DNA from: an uncultured Desulfatiglans sp.
GTDB taxonomy: Bacteria; Desulfobacterota; DSM-4660; Desulfatiglandales; Desulfatiglandaceae
Assembly (NCBI GenBank): GCA_900498135.1
Contig: LR026961.1
Location: 4,579,434 to 4,643,433, forward strand
DNA: 64,000 nt
Direction of reading: 5' to 3'
Shown one piece after another: positions 44,051-53,041 of this stretch. A program made the position numbers and the translations under genes. The notes below the pieces were generated by a model that searched no databases, was not told the origin of the DNA, and was given only the letters and a program-made list of their open reading frames with translations. Positions within the stretch are counted from its first letter, which is position 1. Each line of letters starts with the position of its first letter.

Positions 44051-44235
44051 AATCGGACTGAGAGCGCGTGATGCCCGGCGGACGCGATCCTCGACGTGGA
44101 AACATCAGGCAGCCGGCAGCATATCTGCCGGCTGAACCGCTCAAGGAAAATGACCGGCCCTTGTGCGTCAGGTCTGAAGGCTTTCAGCCGCATCAACTGA
44201 ACGACATGAATACTTTTTGCATCGGAGGCGATGGG

Positions 44236-44910
44236 ATGGTGCACTACATTCAAAGATTTCGGAGATATGTTGTCATTGCAGTAGTTTTTCTATTCTGCCT
44301 GTACCCTTCGGTCTGCCCGGCCGAAGACCCTGCCGCGCCAGCCCCCGATCTGGATCGCATCCTGAAGCGCATCGAGGCCTACACGCCGGATCCAAGATAT
44401 CCGGACGACCCGTTCATCCTCGTGACGCTGCGCGAGGCCCTGTCGGGCAAGCAGGAAGGGAGCGGCGGAGTAGGCGCCTGCCTGGTGATGGAAAGCACGG
44501 GGGAGATCGTCGAACGAGGCCACAACAGGCAATACTCGCCGTACTTCCGAAGCGACCTGCACGCTGAGATGGACCTCTTGAACCGCTTCGAGAACCGACG
44601 CAACATCCAGAGGAGCGTCGACGGCCCATCCCAGAATCCGAGGCAGTTGGACGGTTTGGTCCTTTACAGTTCCTTCGAGCCATGCCCCATGTGCCTCACA
44701 CGGATCATCAACGCCGGCATCGAAAAGACGCTTTATGCCGTTCCGGATCCCATGGGAGGCATGTGCAGCAGGATCGACCAACTCCCGCCCTTTTGGAGAG
44801 AGATGGCGGGAGGCCGCTTCTACGGCCCGGCCTCCTGCTCTCCCGAACTCAAGAAAATCGCCATCGAGCTGTTCGGACACTATGCAGCGCGCATGACCGA
44901 AACGGAGTGA
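44236..44910 (+). CDS. Exported cytidine/guanine deaminase-fold protein
   Basis: A 224-residue protein. ATG 44236 has GGAGG 7 nt upstream and begins a clear signal peptide (RRYVVIAVVFLFCLYPSVCPA). The mature domain has both zinc motifs of the cytidine deaminase superfamily: HAEMD (catalytic Glu) and PCPMC, with the TADA/guanine-deaminase-like context LYSSFEPCPMCLTRIINAGIEKTLYAVPDPMGGM. Such enzymes hydrolyse an amino group from cytosine, guanine or pterin rings and are normally cytoplasmic. Export is unusual and suggests a periplasmic substrate, perhaps taken up by the adjacent TonB receptor. The substrate is unknown. Confidence 0.8.
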   Translation: MVHYIQRFRRYVVIAVVFLFCLYPSVCPAEDPAAPAPDLDRILKRIEAYTPDPRYPDDPFILVTLREALSGKQEGSGGVGACLVMESTGEIVERGHNRQYSPYFRSDLHAEMDLLNRFENRRNIQRSVDGPSQNPRQLDGLVLYSSFEPCPMCLTRIINAGIEKTLYAVPDPMGGMCSRIDQLPPFWREMAGGRFYGPASCSPELKKIAIELFGHYAARMTETE

Positions 44911-45244
44911 GATCTCCTGACATGGAAAGTATCCTTTTCAGACGGTGCTCCCCGACCGGCTTTCCAGCCAGTTGGAAGATACACGGCAAACCTTCGGGTC
45001 TGACAGCATATCGAGAAGCACTTCGACGCCTCGGCAAAGGCAGGGATCATCTTCCTTAGGATGGAGAGCTCCTCGCACGGCGCGCCGCCCCGCCGGCCAA
45101 TGCCGGGCAGAAATGCGTCGCTTTACAATTCAGCCGTGTTGGGCTACCTTCGCTGTGGAAGCATGCACCGGCACAGCGCCAGTGGTGTGTCGGGCTCATT
45201 GGGTGCACGGGAGGACGAATCCTTTCACCGGCACGGAGGACATC
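44911..45244. other. Intergenic region without a recognised gene
   Basis: About 330 bp. The frame of the threonine dehydratase extends upstream through it, but the sequence has no similarity to that enzyme. It should contain the dehydratase promoter. No riboswitch or attenuator recognised. Confidence 0.35.
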
Positions 45245-46465
45245 ATGGCTGCCATCACCCTTGAAACGATCCGGGAAGCGGCTCGGGCCATCGCCGAGCA
45301 CATCAACCGGACACCCTGCGCGCTGTCCCGGACGCTTTCGGAGATCACCGGCGCCCAGGTGTTCATCAAGTTCGAAAACCTGCAATTCACCGGATCCTTC
45401 AAGGAGCGGGGCGCACTCTTCAAACTCCTGAGTCTGACCCCGAGCGAGCACAGCGCTGGGGTCATCGCGATGTCGGCGGGCAACCACGCCCAGGCCGTCG
45501 CCTACCACGCCCGCCGGCTCGGGATACCCGCCGTCATCGTCATGCCCCGCTTCACCCCGCACGTCAAGGTCGAGCATACAAAGCGGTTCGGTGCCGAGGT
45601 CGTCCTCCACGGGGAGGACCTCACCGAAGCCGGCGAGTTCGCAAGCACGACGGCTGCTCGCCGGGGGCTTCGCCTCATCCACCCCTACGACGATGAAAGG
45701 ATCATCGCCGGCCAGGGGACCGTCGCCCTGGAGTTCCTCGAGGCGCAGCCCGCCCTCGAGTGCCTGCTGATTCCGGTCGGAGGCGGGGGGCTCATCGCCG
45801 GCAACGCCCTGGCTGCAAAGGCCATCAATCCCGCCATCCGTGTATTCGGGGTGCAGACCGCGCGCTACCCTTCCATGCGGCAGGCGCTCGCAGGCGAGCC
45901 CATCCGGTGCGGACGTTCGACCCTCGCCGAGGGGATCGCCGTCAAATCACCGGGCCGCCTCACCCTGCCGATCATCCGGGAGGCTGTGGAAGAGATCCTG
46001 CTGGTCGATGAAAACGATATAGAAAGAGCGGTCCTATTGTTCCTGGAGGTGGAAAAAACGGTCGCGGAAGGCGCCGGCGCCGCCGGGCTCGCAGCGCTCC
46101 TCGCAAACCCGGAGCGCTTCCGGGGCCGCCGGGTGGGCCTGGTCCTCTCGGGCGGGAACATCGACCTCATGGTGCTTTCCACCATCATCCAGCGGGGTCT
46201 GGTCCGCACCGGCCGGCTCGGACGACTCACCGTCGAACTCGCCGACTCGCCCGGTTCTCTGGCGGAGGTCACGGCCGTCCTCGGACGGCTGGAGGCGAAC
46301 ATCGTCGAAGTGCTGCATCAACGGACCTTCGTCAGCCTCCCCCTGCAGTCGGCGGAGGTGGAGTTCATCCTCCAGACACGGGGGCTTCCCCACATGCGCG
46401 CGGTGGTCGAAGGTCTCCGGGCGGAGGGCATCGAGGGCCGGTGGGTGGAGCAGCAGGCGGACTGA
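45245..46465 (+). CDS. ilvA: Threonine dehydratase (PLP-dependent) with ACT domain
   Basis: A 406-residue enzyme converting threonine to 2-oxobutanoate and ammonia, for isoleucine synthesis or threonine breakdown. ATG 45245 with GGAGG. PLP lysine in FTGSFKERGA (about 54-63), phosphate-binding loop PVGGGGLIAG, SAGNHAQAVAYHA, and a C-terminal ACT domain (about 330-400, RLTVELADSPGSLAEVTAVLGRLEANIVEVLHQR). Length and ACT domain match the short TdcB/IlvA type found in many bacteria and archaea. Biosynthetic or catabolic use cannot be told from context. Confidence 0.93.
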   Translation: MAAITLETIREAARAIAEHINRTPCALSRTLSEITGAQVFIKFENLQFTGSFKERGALFKLLSLTPSEHSAGVIAMSAGNHAQAVAYHARRLGIPAVIVMPRFTPHVKVEHTKRFGAEVVLHGEDLTEAGEFASTTAARRGLRLIHPYDDERIIAGQGTVALEFLEAQPALECLLIPVGGGGLIAGNALAAKAINPAIRVFGVQTARYPSMRQALAGEPIRCGRSTLAEGIAVKSPGRLTLPIIREAVEEILLVDENDIERAVLLFLEVEKTVAEGAGAAGLAALLANPERFRGRRVGLVLSGGNIDLMVLSTIIQRGLVRTGRLGRLTVELADSPGSLAEVTAVLGRLEANIVEVLHQRTFVSLPLQSAEVEFILQTRGLPHMRAVVEGLRAEGIEGRWVEQQAD

Positions 46466-46626
46466 GGCCGGGCGGAGGCTCTTCTCTGAAGACCTTGCCA
46501 GGCCGGCGCAATCTCACAGGGCGCACCCTTCCGCCAAAATATTCGAAAGAAAAGGCCAGCCCCCATCCGGATGTCTGCGAGCCCATATACGCCCCCGAGG
46601 GCTCCTTCCCCCTTTGGCAGGCCGTT

Positions 46627-48879
46627 CTAAAACCAGCGTCCCAGGTACAGATAAAGAGAATCGTTGCCTCCCTCGGCATGACCGAAGCCAAGATACACCG
46701 GGCCGAGCTGCGTGTCGACACCCACATACAGGCTGCCGGCCCAAATCGCATCGCTGAAGCCGATATCGTCCTTGTCCTGCCAGACGTTGCCCAACTCCAG
46801 GGACCCCCCGAAGTAGGCGGGGAGCAGGTTGAAGTCTCCAATGCGCCGAAAATAGACAATCCGCGCCAGCGCCAGCTGCTGTCCGCTCAGCTGGTCCTGA
46901 TTAAAGCCGGAGAGGTTGAAGAGGCCTCCCAGGCGGAACACGTTCTGAAGAGGCGCATCGCCCTCCAGGGTCGTGTAGCAGCTGAAGGCCGCGATGAAGG
47001 TGTGCCGCCCCCACGTCTTCGGCAGGACGGCATCCAGCTCCAATTGATCGAAGGAGACGTCGGATCCCAGGGCCTCGCGCGAAGCGTTCCAACCGAGGGA
47101 GGCGTAGGCGCCCTCGCGGGGGAAATAGAGGCTGTCCAGCTTGTCGGCCGAAAGCCGGAAAAAGAACTCCACCCCATCGAAATCGCTCTCCGGGGCCGGA
47201 CTCCCTGTCAAGACCTCGATGTCTCCCATGTAGCGCTGCACCCCCCCGGTGATCGCCCCCCAGGTGCCGAACTCCCGTCCCAGTTCCAGGGCGAGGCCAT
47301 ACACGTCCGCATAGTATTCGGCAATGCGTTGATCCTGCTCGTACACCCCGATTTGCATGCCGTCCCAGAAAAGGACGGGGGCTACGAAGTACGGGCTGGC
47401 GGCTGACAGGGGCTGGTAGAATCTCGTAAAAATACCCGGCTCCCCGCCGATCTCCACGAGCGTCCGCCACTCCCCTCCCCAACGATTGACCGCCGTCCGC
47501 CGGTAGCCCACCGCCAGTTCGAAGCTGTTGTCGCCCTTGAAATTGTTGTCGAGCCTCAAACCGAACTCGAGGTAATTGGGCCCCCAGGACTTCTGGGTCG
47601 CCCGGATGACGAGACCGGTCCGGCCGCCCTCCTCCACGACCTCGTAGCTCACCTTCTCAAAGTAGTCGAGGCCATAGATCCTCCCGATGTCAGCCTCGAG
47701 GGAGGAGAGTTCCAAGGGCGCGTCCGTTTTTACGTTCAAGTGCGACCGGATGACCTCGTCGCTCAGGCGGGAATGGTTCTCGATCCTTACGAACCGGATC
47801 ACGGGTGCGGTCTTCACAAAGCCCTTTTGCCCCGAACGATGCACCGCATATTCCTCGGGGGACAAGGACAGGTGCGCGAGAAGCCCCTCCTTTTCCCTGG
47901 CCGCCGCAGCGCCTCTCGAAATCGCCTCGCCAGCCAGTTCGAACGAAGACGTCGTGACCTCCTTCAGGTCCGGCACCAACAGCAGATCCTGCTCCTTCAG
48001 GGACGCGATCTGCTCTTCGGTGTTTCGCCGGGTCAGCAGGCGTGTGAGCTGCACGGTGAAAGAGAGGACCGAGGTCAGGTCCTTGCGCTGGGAAAGCGGG
48101 GTGCTGATGTCCACGGCGATGACCACATCGGCCCCCATGGAACGGGCTACGTCGACAGGCAAGTTGTTGCTCACTCCGCCGTCAACGAGGAGTCTTTCCT
48201 CCAACTCGATGGGGGAGAAAACCCCCGGGATGGACATGCTGGCACGCATCGCGGTGGCCAGATCTCCGGAACCGAGCACAACCGCTTCACCGGTGGCGAT
48301 GTCCGCCGCCACCGCCCTATAGGGGATCCTCAGACAGTCGAAGTCCTTGACATCCACCACCGGGAGCGTGAGTGCCCGAAAGATCAACTCGATCTTCTGC
48401 CCTTCGATCAACCCGGCAGGGAGTTTCACCTTCCCATCTTCGAAACCGGGTCTGCTCTTGACCAGAAAAAGCCTGTCCTCGAGTTTACGATGATAGGCCA
48501 GGTCCCCGCGCGGCGTCGCGTCTGCAAAGGCCTGGTCCCAGTCTATTGCAGTGACGGTCCTCTCGATCTCGTCGATCGGCATACCCGAAGCATAAAGACC
48601 GCCTATAATAGCGCCCATGCTGGTGCCGGCGATGCAATCGATGGGCACCCGCAGATCCTCCAGGACCCGGAGCACCCCGATATGGGCCGCACCCCTGGCT
48701 CCGCCGCCGCTCAGCGCCAGGCCCACGCGCGGGCGATCCAGCCTCATGGGTGCACAGCCCTCGGCTTCCGCGCAGGCGACCTCCGCGCAGAGCAGGGTGA
48801 CACCGAAAAGGCCGACGAGCATGGCCGACAGACGTCCAGGAAAAAACATCCTGCTAGGAGCCTTCCGCTTGAGACCCAT
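46627..48879 (-). CDS. Patatin-like phospholipase with POTRA and outer-membrane barrel (type Vd autotransporter)
   Basis: A 750-residue protein starting at ATG 48879 (GGAGGG upstream). Signal peptide (LSAMLVGLFGVTLLCAEVACA), then a patatin domain with oxyanion hole GGGARG, nucleophile GTSMG and Asp motif DGG-V, then a POTRA domain (IRFVRIENHSRLSDEVIRSHLNVK), and a C-terminal barrel of about 300 residues ending in YLYLGRWF. This architecture matches PlpD/type Vd secretion, where the lipase domain is carried across the outer membrane by its own barrel. The catalytic Ser-Asp dyad is intact. It overlaps the 6-phosphogluconolactonase gene by 26 nt. Confidence 0.9.
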   Translation of the reverse strand: MGLKRKAPSRMFFPGRLSAMLVGLFGVTLLCAEVACAEAEGCAPMRLDRPRVGLALSGGGARGAAHIGVLRVLEDLRVPIDCIAGTSMGAIIGGLYASGMPIDEIERTVTAIDWDQAFADATPRGDLAYHRKLEDRLFLVKSRPGFEDGKVKLPAGLIEGQKIELIFRALTLPVVDVKDFDCLRIPYRAVAADIATGEAVVLGSGDLATAMRASMSIPGVFSPIELEERLLVDGGVSNNLPVDVARSMGADVVIAVDISTPLSQRKDLTSVLSFTVQLTRLLTRRNTEEQIASLKEQDLLLVPDLKEVTTSSFELAGEAISRGAAAAREKEGLLAHLSLSPEEYAVHRSGQKGFVKTAPVIRFVRIENHSRLSDEVIRSHLNVKTDAPLELSSLEADIGRIYGLDYFEKVSYEVVEEGGRTGLVIRATQKSWGPNYLEFGLRLDNNFKGDNSFELAVGYRRTAVNRWGGEWRTLVEIGGEPGIFTRFYQPLSAASPYFVAPVLFWDGMQIGVYEQDQRIAEYYADVYGLALELGREFGTWGAITGGVQRYMGDIEVLTGSPAPESDFDGVEFFFRLSADKLDSLYFPREGAYASLGWNASREALGSDVSFDQLELDAVLPKTWGRHTFIAAFSCYTTLEGDAPLQNVFRLGGLFNLSGFNQDQLSGQQLALARIVYFRRIGDFNLLPAYFGGSLELGNVWQDKDDIGFSDAIWAGSLYVGVDTQLGPVYLGFGHAEGGNDSLYLYLGRWF

Positions 48880-49639
48880 CGCATCCCTCCATCCCGGTTG
48901 CACAACCTTCTGTCAGAACACCCTTTCCCCCCTTCCTCGATGAGTCAGGGTTCTCTTCTCCTGCAGCGGCACGGTCAGCCAGGACCAGAGCCGAATCCCG
49001 GCGGATGCCCCCGGCCGGGATGGAAGCGTCGCCCTCCAGCAGGCGCTTGAGCATCGGGGCCTTTTCGGCCCCTGTCACGATCCACAAGATCTCCCGTGAG
49101 CGGTTGAGCAGCGGGTAGGTCAAGGTCATCCTGGGCCGCCCCTGGTACGCCTCCGTCACGGCCACATCCCGGTCCACGACCTGCAGCACGGGATCTCCGG
49201 GCACCAGGGACGCCGTGTGCCCGTCGGATCCGAGGCCCAGATGGACGAGATCGAGGACAGGGGGCGTTCCCGCGATCGCCCGAAGCCCCCGGGCATACCG
49301 GATCGCGGCCGCCTCCAGATCGGCCGGTTCGACCGGCATGGGGTGGATTTGGTCTTCGCGCAGCGCTGCTCGTTCGAGAAGGGATTCCCGCAGATGCGTC
49401 AAGTTCCGGTCCGGATGCCCAGCAGGCGCAACCCGCTCGTCCACCTGTACGACATGGATCTTTTCCCAGGGAAGCGCTTCATCAGCCAGGGCGCGGAGCA
49501 TGATCCACGGGGTTTTCCCCCCGCTCAAAGCCATGACAAACAAGCCGCGAGCGGCAATGGCCTCCCGCGCCTTTTCTGCGAGGAATGCCGCCGCTCTCTT
49601 TGCAACCGCCTCGGTGTTCAAAAGCACCTCGATTCGCAT
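48854..49639 (-). CDS. pgl: 6-phosphogluconolactonase
   Basis: A 261-residue enzyme of the oxidative pentose phosphate pathway, hydrolysing 6-phosphogluconolactone. Family features: MALSGGKTPWIMLRAL, VDERVAPAGHPDRNLTHLRESLL, and LGLGSDGHTASLVPGD. AGGAG before ATG. The last 40 residues are Gly/Ser-rich and poorly conserved. No zwf or gnd is adjacent. Confidence 0.93.
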   Translation of the reverse strand: MRIEVLLNTEAVAKRAAAFLAEKAREAIAARGLFVMALSGGKTPWIMLRALADEALPWEKIHVVQVDERVAPAGHPDRNLTHLRESLLERAALREDQIHPMPVEPADLEAAAIRYARGLRAIAGTPPVLDLVHLGLGSDGHTASLVPGDPVLQVVDRDVAVTEAYQGRPRMTLTYPLLNRSREILWIVTGAEKAPMLKRLLEGDASIPAGGIRRDSALVLADRAAAGEENPDSSRKGGKGVLTEGCATGMEGCDGSQAEGS

Positions 49640-50058
49640 GGACCTGCTCCTGCAGATTCTCCCGCAGCAAAAGCCCGGGCTGGTCGGACCGTCTTGACCT
49701 CCTTCAACGAATCGGCTACCGTGAAAGCCTTATTATGGCTGCGCGGCGGGGCTCGACCCGCTCCAAGGCCAGCGTTCGCTTCGTTGAGATCTTGTTTTCG
49801 GTTGAGTGAGACCTCCTGACACCCAGCGGGCCCCGGCAGCAAGCCTCCCCGGGTGCGGATCATTCCTGCGGCAGGGTTGCTTCGCAGGCTTTTCAGCATC
49901 CCATTTAAAAGGGTCGAGACGGCGCTGCACACCCGTGTAAACGGATGTCGTTTTCGTCCGCGCACAGGGCGAGCCACCAACGGATCGCCCAGCGGCACCG
50001 ATCCCCTGAGGATTCCCTGCGTCCACCAGGGCCGGAAGAACGAAGGGAAGGCAGACGG
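49640..50058. other. Divergent intergenic region
   Basis: About 420 bp between pgl (minus) and the antiporter gene (plus). The antiporter frame extends upstream to 49945 but without membrane-protein character. No other gene seen. Confidence 0.35.
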
Positions 50059-51318
50059 ATGGGATCTTTCGAAATCGGACCTCTGGAGTCGCTCGGCATC
50101 CTATTCCTATGCGGTTATTTCGGCGGCCGACTCGCCAACCGGCTCAGGTTTCCGCGCGTCACCGGCTACATCGCAGCGGGGATCCTCCTGAGCCCGTCCG
50201 TCAGTGGAATCATCCCTGCAGAGCTGACACACGTGAGGCTATCCATCATCAACGATATCGCCCTCGCTGTCATCGCCTTTTCCATCGGCGGAAACCTGAT
50301 CTTTTCAAAGCTCAAACTGCTCGGGAAAAAGATCCTCATCATCAATCTGACCGAAGCCCTCGGGGCGTTCTGCGTGACGTTCACCTTGCTTGCGCTCCTG
50401 AGCCCCTCTATTTTCCAACTGAACCATTTTCCAGGGTCGTCTGCAGAAGTCTACCTGCCGTTCGCGCTCATCATCGCGGCGGTTTCCGCCGCCACCGCCC
50501 CCGCGGCCATCCTGGCCATCGTGCACGAATACAAGGCCAGAGGACCCCTGACCACCACACTCCTGGGCGTCGTAGCCCTGGATGACGCCATGGCGATCAT
50601 CCTTTATGCCTTTGCCGCCACCGCAGTCCGGGCACTGGCGCAAACAGGGAACCTGTCCCTGTACAGAATGGCTGCTGAGCCTGCGCTGGTCATCCTCGGC
50701 TCCATCGCCTTGGGGGCGCTGATGGGATTTCTGCTCAGTCTTATGGCGCCCTGGGTCAACAAGAGGGAATCCCGACTGATCGTGCTTTTGGGAACCACCT
50801 TCCTTTGCTCGGGCATCGCCGCGCACCTGAGCCTTTCCCCCCTGCTGGCCTGCATGATGGTTGGACTCCTTGTCGCCAACACGGCCAGTCACAGCAATCG
50901 GCTTTTTCAGGCCCTGGAGGGTGTCGAAGAGCCGATTTTCGTCCTCTTTTTCAGCCTCGCCGGGGCTCATTTCGACTTCACAGTCATTAAAACGGCCGGA
51001 GCGATAGGCTTCCTGATCCTCCTGTGTCGTTTCGCGGGGAAGTTTTTTGGAACAAGAGTGGGGGCAGGGCTTTCGCATGCCCCGTCCGTTGTCAAAAGAT
51101 ATCTCGGGTATGGCCTCCTTCCCAGCGCAGGGGTCACCCTGGGGCTGATCTTCATGGCCCGTTCACTCGTGCAGCCACCGGTGTTCGAGATGATGGTCAA
51201 TGCAGTGCTTGCTTCAGTCATCCTGAACGAACTGGTGGCTCCACCCCTGGTCAAATACGCATTGAAAGCGGCAGGCGAAGGTGTTGAGGCAAACCATGCA
51301 AATAAAAGACATCCTTGA
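50059..51318 (+). CDS. CPA2-type cation:proton antiporter
   Basis: A 419-residue inner-membrane protein with about 12 helices. Features of the KefB/NapA-like CPA2 family: GGRLANRLRFPRVTGYIAAGILLSPSV at the start, the double helix-break region AAVSAATAPAAILAIVHEYKARGP, and a possible ion-binding Asp in VVALDDAMAIILYAF. It lacks the C-terminal RCK domains of KefB/C. Its end overlaps the start of a CBS-domain gene by 23 nt, so the CBS protein may regulate it. Confidence 0.88.
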   Translation: MGSFEIGPLESLGILFLCGYFGGRLANRLRFPRVTGYIAAGILLSPSVSGIIPAELTHVRLSIINDIALAVIAFSIGGNLIFSKLKLLGKKILIINLTEALGAFCVTFTLLALLSPSIFQLNHFPGSSAEVYLPFALIIAAVSAATAPAAILAIVHEYKARGPLTTTLLGVVALDDAMAIILYAFAATAVRALAQTGNLSLYRMAAEPALVILGSIALGALMGFLLSLMAPWVNKRESRLIVLLGTTFLCSGIAAHLSLSPLLACMMVGLLVANTASHSNRLFQALEGVEEPIFVLFFSLAGAHFDFTVIKTAGAIGFLILLCRFAGKFFGTRVGAGLSHAPSVVKRYLGYGLLPSAGVTLGLIFMARSLVQPPVFEMMVNAVLASVILNELVAPPLVKYALKAAGEGVEANHANKRHP

Positions 51319-51730
51319 AACGATCAAGGAAAGAGACATTCCGCTTGTGATGGAAGACGACACCATCCAGGAAGTCCTTCAAAAGATGCTGAAGCATCCT
51401 CATACCCGCCTGATTTACGTCGTGGATGCGGACGGAAAATGCAAAGGCATCATATCACTGGGAGCATTGATCAGGCATCTTTTTGCACACGGGTTCGAGC
51501 CAGCCGTTCATACCCGGTTTCTGATACCCATGATCACCTCCGAAACAGCGAGGCACATGATGGACATAGGGGTGATCTATGCTTCCAGGGAGGATGCTAT
51601 CGAAGCCGTTATCAAGCGTATGATCCAATCAGGGATAAAAGAAATCCCCATTTTCGATGAAGAAAAAAGGATCGTCGGGGATGTCACGATGCTCGATCTG
51701 CTGAAATATGAGCACCTGGATCAGGTATAA
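51296..51730 (+). CDS. Two-CBS-domain protein
   Basis: A 144-residue cytoplasmic protein made of one CBS pair (DIPLVMEDDTIQEVLQKMLKHPHTRLIYVVDADGKCKGIISLGALIRHLF and IYASREDAIEAVIKRMIQSGIKEIPIFDEEKRIVGDVTMLDLLKY). CBS pairs sense adenine nucleotides or ionic conditions. ATG 51296 is preceded by TTGAGG and lies inside the antiporter gene, so the two are co-translated and this may act as a detached regulatory domain for it. The gene's last 47 nt overlap the end of the convergent MBL gene. Confidence 0.88.
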   Translation: MQIKDILETIKERDIPLVMEDDTIQEVLQKMLKHPHTRLIYVVDADGKCKGIISLGALIRHLFAHGFEPAVHTRFLIPMITSETARHMMDIGVIYASREDAIEAVIKRMIQSGIKEIPIFDEEKRIVGDVTMLDLLKYEHLDQV

Positions 51731-52526
51731 GAAAGGTCGCTCCCAACCCCCCTTCGAGGAAGCGGCTGCCCCATGCCTGTCTGAACAAGGCCGTGGCCGC
51801 CTCACCGGTGCAGTGGCTCGGCGCAATCTTCTCGACTCCGAGGATCTCGAGGCGCGCAATGATCTCCAGGATCTCCTCCCGTGAAGCTCCCCCGAGATGG
51901 AAGCCGCCCATGAGGAGGGTGATCTTTTTGCCCCTGAGGCGGACAGCAGCCGCGGCGATGCGATCGATCCCCGGATGGGCGCAGCCGGTAATCACCACCA
52001 GCCCGCTCTCGGTCTCCAGGATCATGGCCTGCTCGGCGATGCCATCGGGAAGGGCCCCCGTCGTATAGACGCCTTTTGCAACCGTGTCACCGGCGGCTAC
52101 CACTTTTACAACCCCTCCCCTGCCGGCGATCCAGTCCTTGAAGGTCTGCGGAAATTGGGCCGGCACGATGACCGGCACCCCGGATCGTTCCCCAAGGATC
52201 GCATCGAGTCCTCCGGTATGATCCCCGTGCATGTGAGAGAGAAAAACGGCATCGACGCGTTTCGAATCCAGACCGAGCTTTCGCATATTGGCGGTCAATA
52301 TCCCGCCGTCCCCCCCGGTGTCGAAGAGGATGTTCCCGCCAGGGCCTTCGACGAAGCAGGAGAAGCCCCAGCTCGCGGCAAGCCCGGGCACCTGGGGGAC
52401 GTTGTTGAAAACAACGGTTATGCGCAGCGGAACGTGCTCCGCTGAGGCTGGAACGGCGGCGCCTTGCGCGACGAGGAGGGTCGCAGCCAATCGAAAAACC
52501 CATCCGCAAAACAGATGTCCGGACAT
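51684..52526 (-). CDS. Exported metallo-beta-lactamase-fold hydrolase
   Basis: A 280-residue protein. Signal peptide (RLAATLLVAQGAAVPASA), then an MBL domain with HMHGDHTGG (zinc site) and downstream ligands in TGCAHPGI, GGFHLGG and SHCTGE. The layout matches the DHPS-like MBL family (methanopterin synthase-related) found in anaerobes and archaea. Substrate unknown; the exported location is uncommon for that subgroup. GGAGG before ATG. Confidence 0.83.
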   Translation of the reverse strand: MSGHLFCGWVFRLAATLLVAQGAAVPASAEHVPLRITVVFNNVPQVPGLAASWGFSCFVEGPGGNILFDTGGDGGILTANMRKLGLDSKRVDAVFLSHMHGDHTGGLDAILGERSGVPVIVPAQFPQTFKDWIAGRGGVVKVVAAGDTVAKGVYTTGALPDGIAEQAMILETESGLVVITGCAHPGIDRIAAAAVRLRGKKITLLMGGFHLGGASREEILEIIARLEILGVEKIAPSHCTGEAATALFRQAWGSRFLEGGLGATFLIPDPGAHISADRAS

Positions 52527-52789
52527 GTCGCTCCTCCTTTGGCGCCTCAGAAATCAACTCAAACGCTCTTTCTTATCCTTTTAGTCAAGATTCGGCTTCT
52601 TTTTCAATAAAATCTTCAATACGGGTCCGAATGGCATCCCGGACCAGGCGCACCCGTGCAAGGATCTCCTCGCGTGCCCCGCTGAATCGGGCCGGAAAGG
52701 AGAAAAATACGGATTTATTTCTGGCAGGCAGGCGTTTATCCTCTTGACATGCAGGACCTGACAGGGATAACTGCTTTGGAACCTAGACG
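52527..52789. other. Intergenic region without a recognised gene
   Basis: Between the MBL gene start and a repeat copy. Minus-strand stretches (for example 52600-52700) read as protein-like in part but lack a start and any family match. Promoter of the MBL gene should be here. Confidence 0.3.
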
Positions 52790-53017
52790 GTTTCCATCAG
52801 AAAGGGGCCTCTTTGACCAATCTCGGCGTTAATCTGCGCGTTTGCCTGTGCGGGGGCCACCAGGTCGCCTCCGTGTAATCGATTGATTTCCTTGGCATTG
52901 GCAAACCGGGACCCACCCCGCAGGGGTGGGACTGAGCACGCGAAACGTGTGAAGAAAAAATCCTCATTTATGAATTGGAAACGGAGTTGTACCGGAAAAT
53001 CATTTCCGGATGAATAC
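52790..53017 (-). repeat. Dispersed palindromic repeat, long form, diverged
   Basis: 228 bp. Ends GTTTCCATCAGAAAGGGG and CATTTCCGGATGAATAC. It carries the long-form insert (CCCGCAGGGGTGGGACTGAG...) and a mutated central palindrome (GGGGCCACCAGGTCGCC). Older-looking than other copies. It lies 24 bp upstream of the DUF4412-type gene, so the gene's promoter may lie in or before it. Confidence 0.85.
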
Positions 53018-53041
53018 CATCCCGACGACCAGGAGGAAAAG

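Noticed and set aside
47740..49050. 436-residue plus-strand frame opposite the patatin gene
   Set aside because: Low-complexity shadow; the patatin motifs and ribosome binding site lie on the minus strand.
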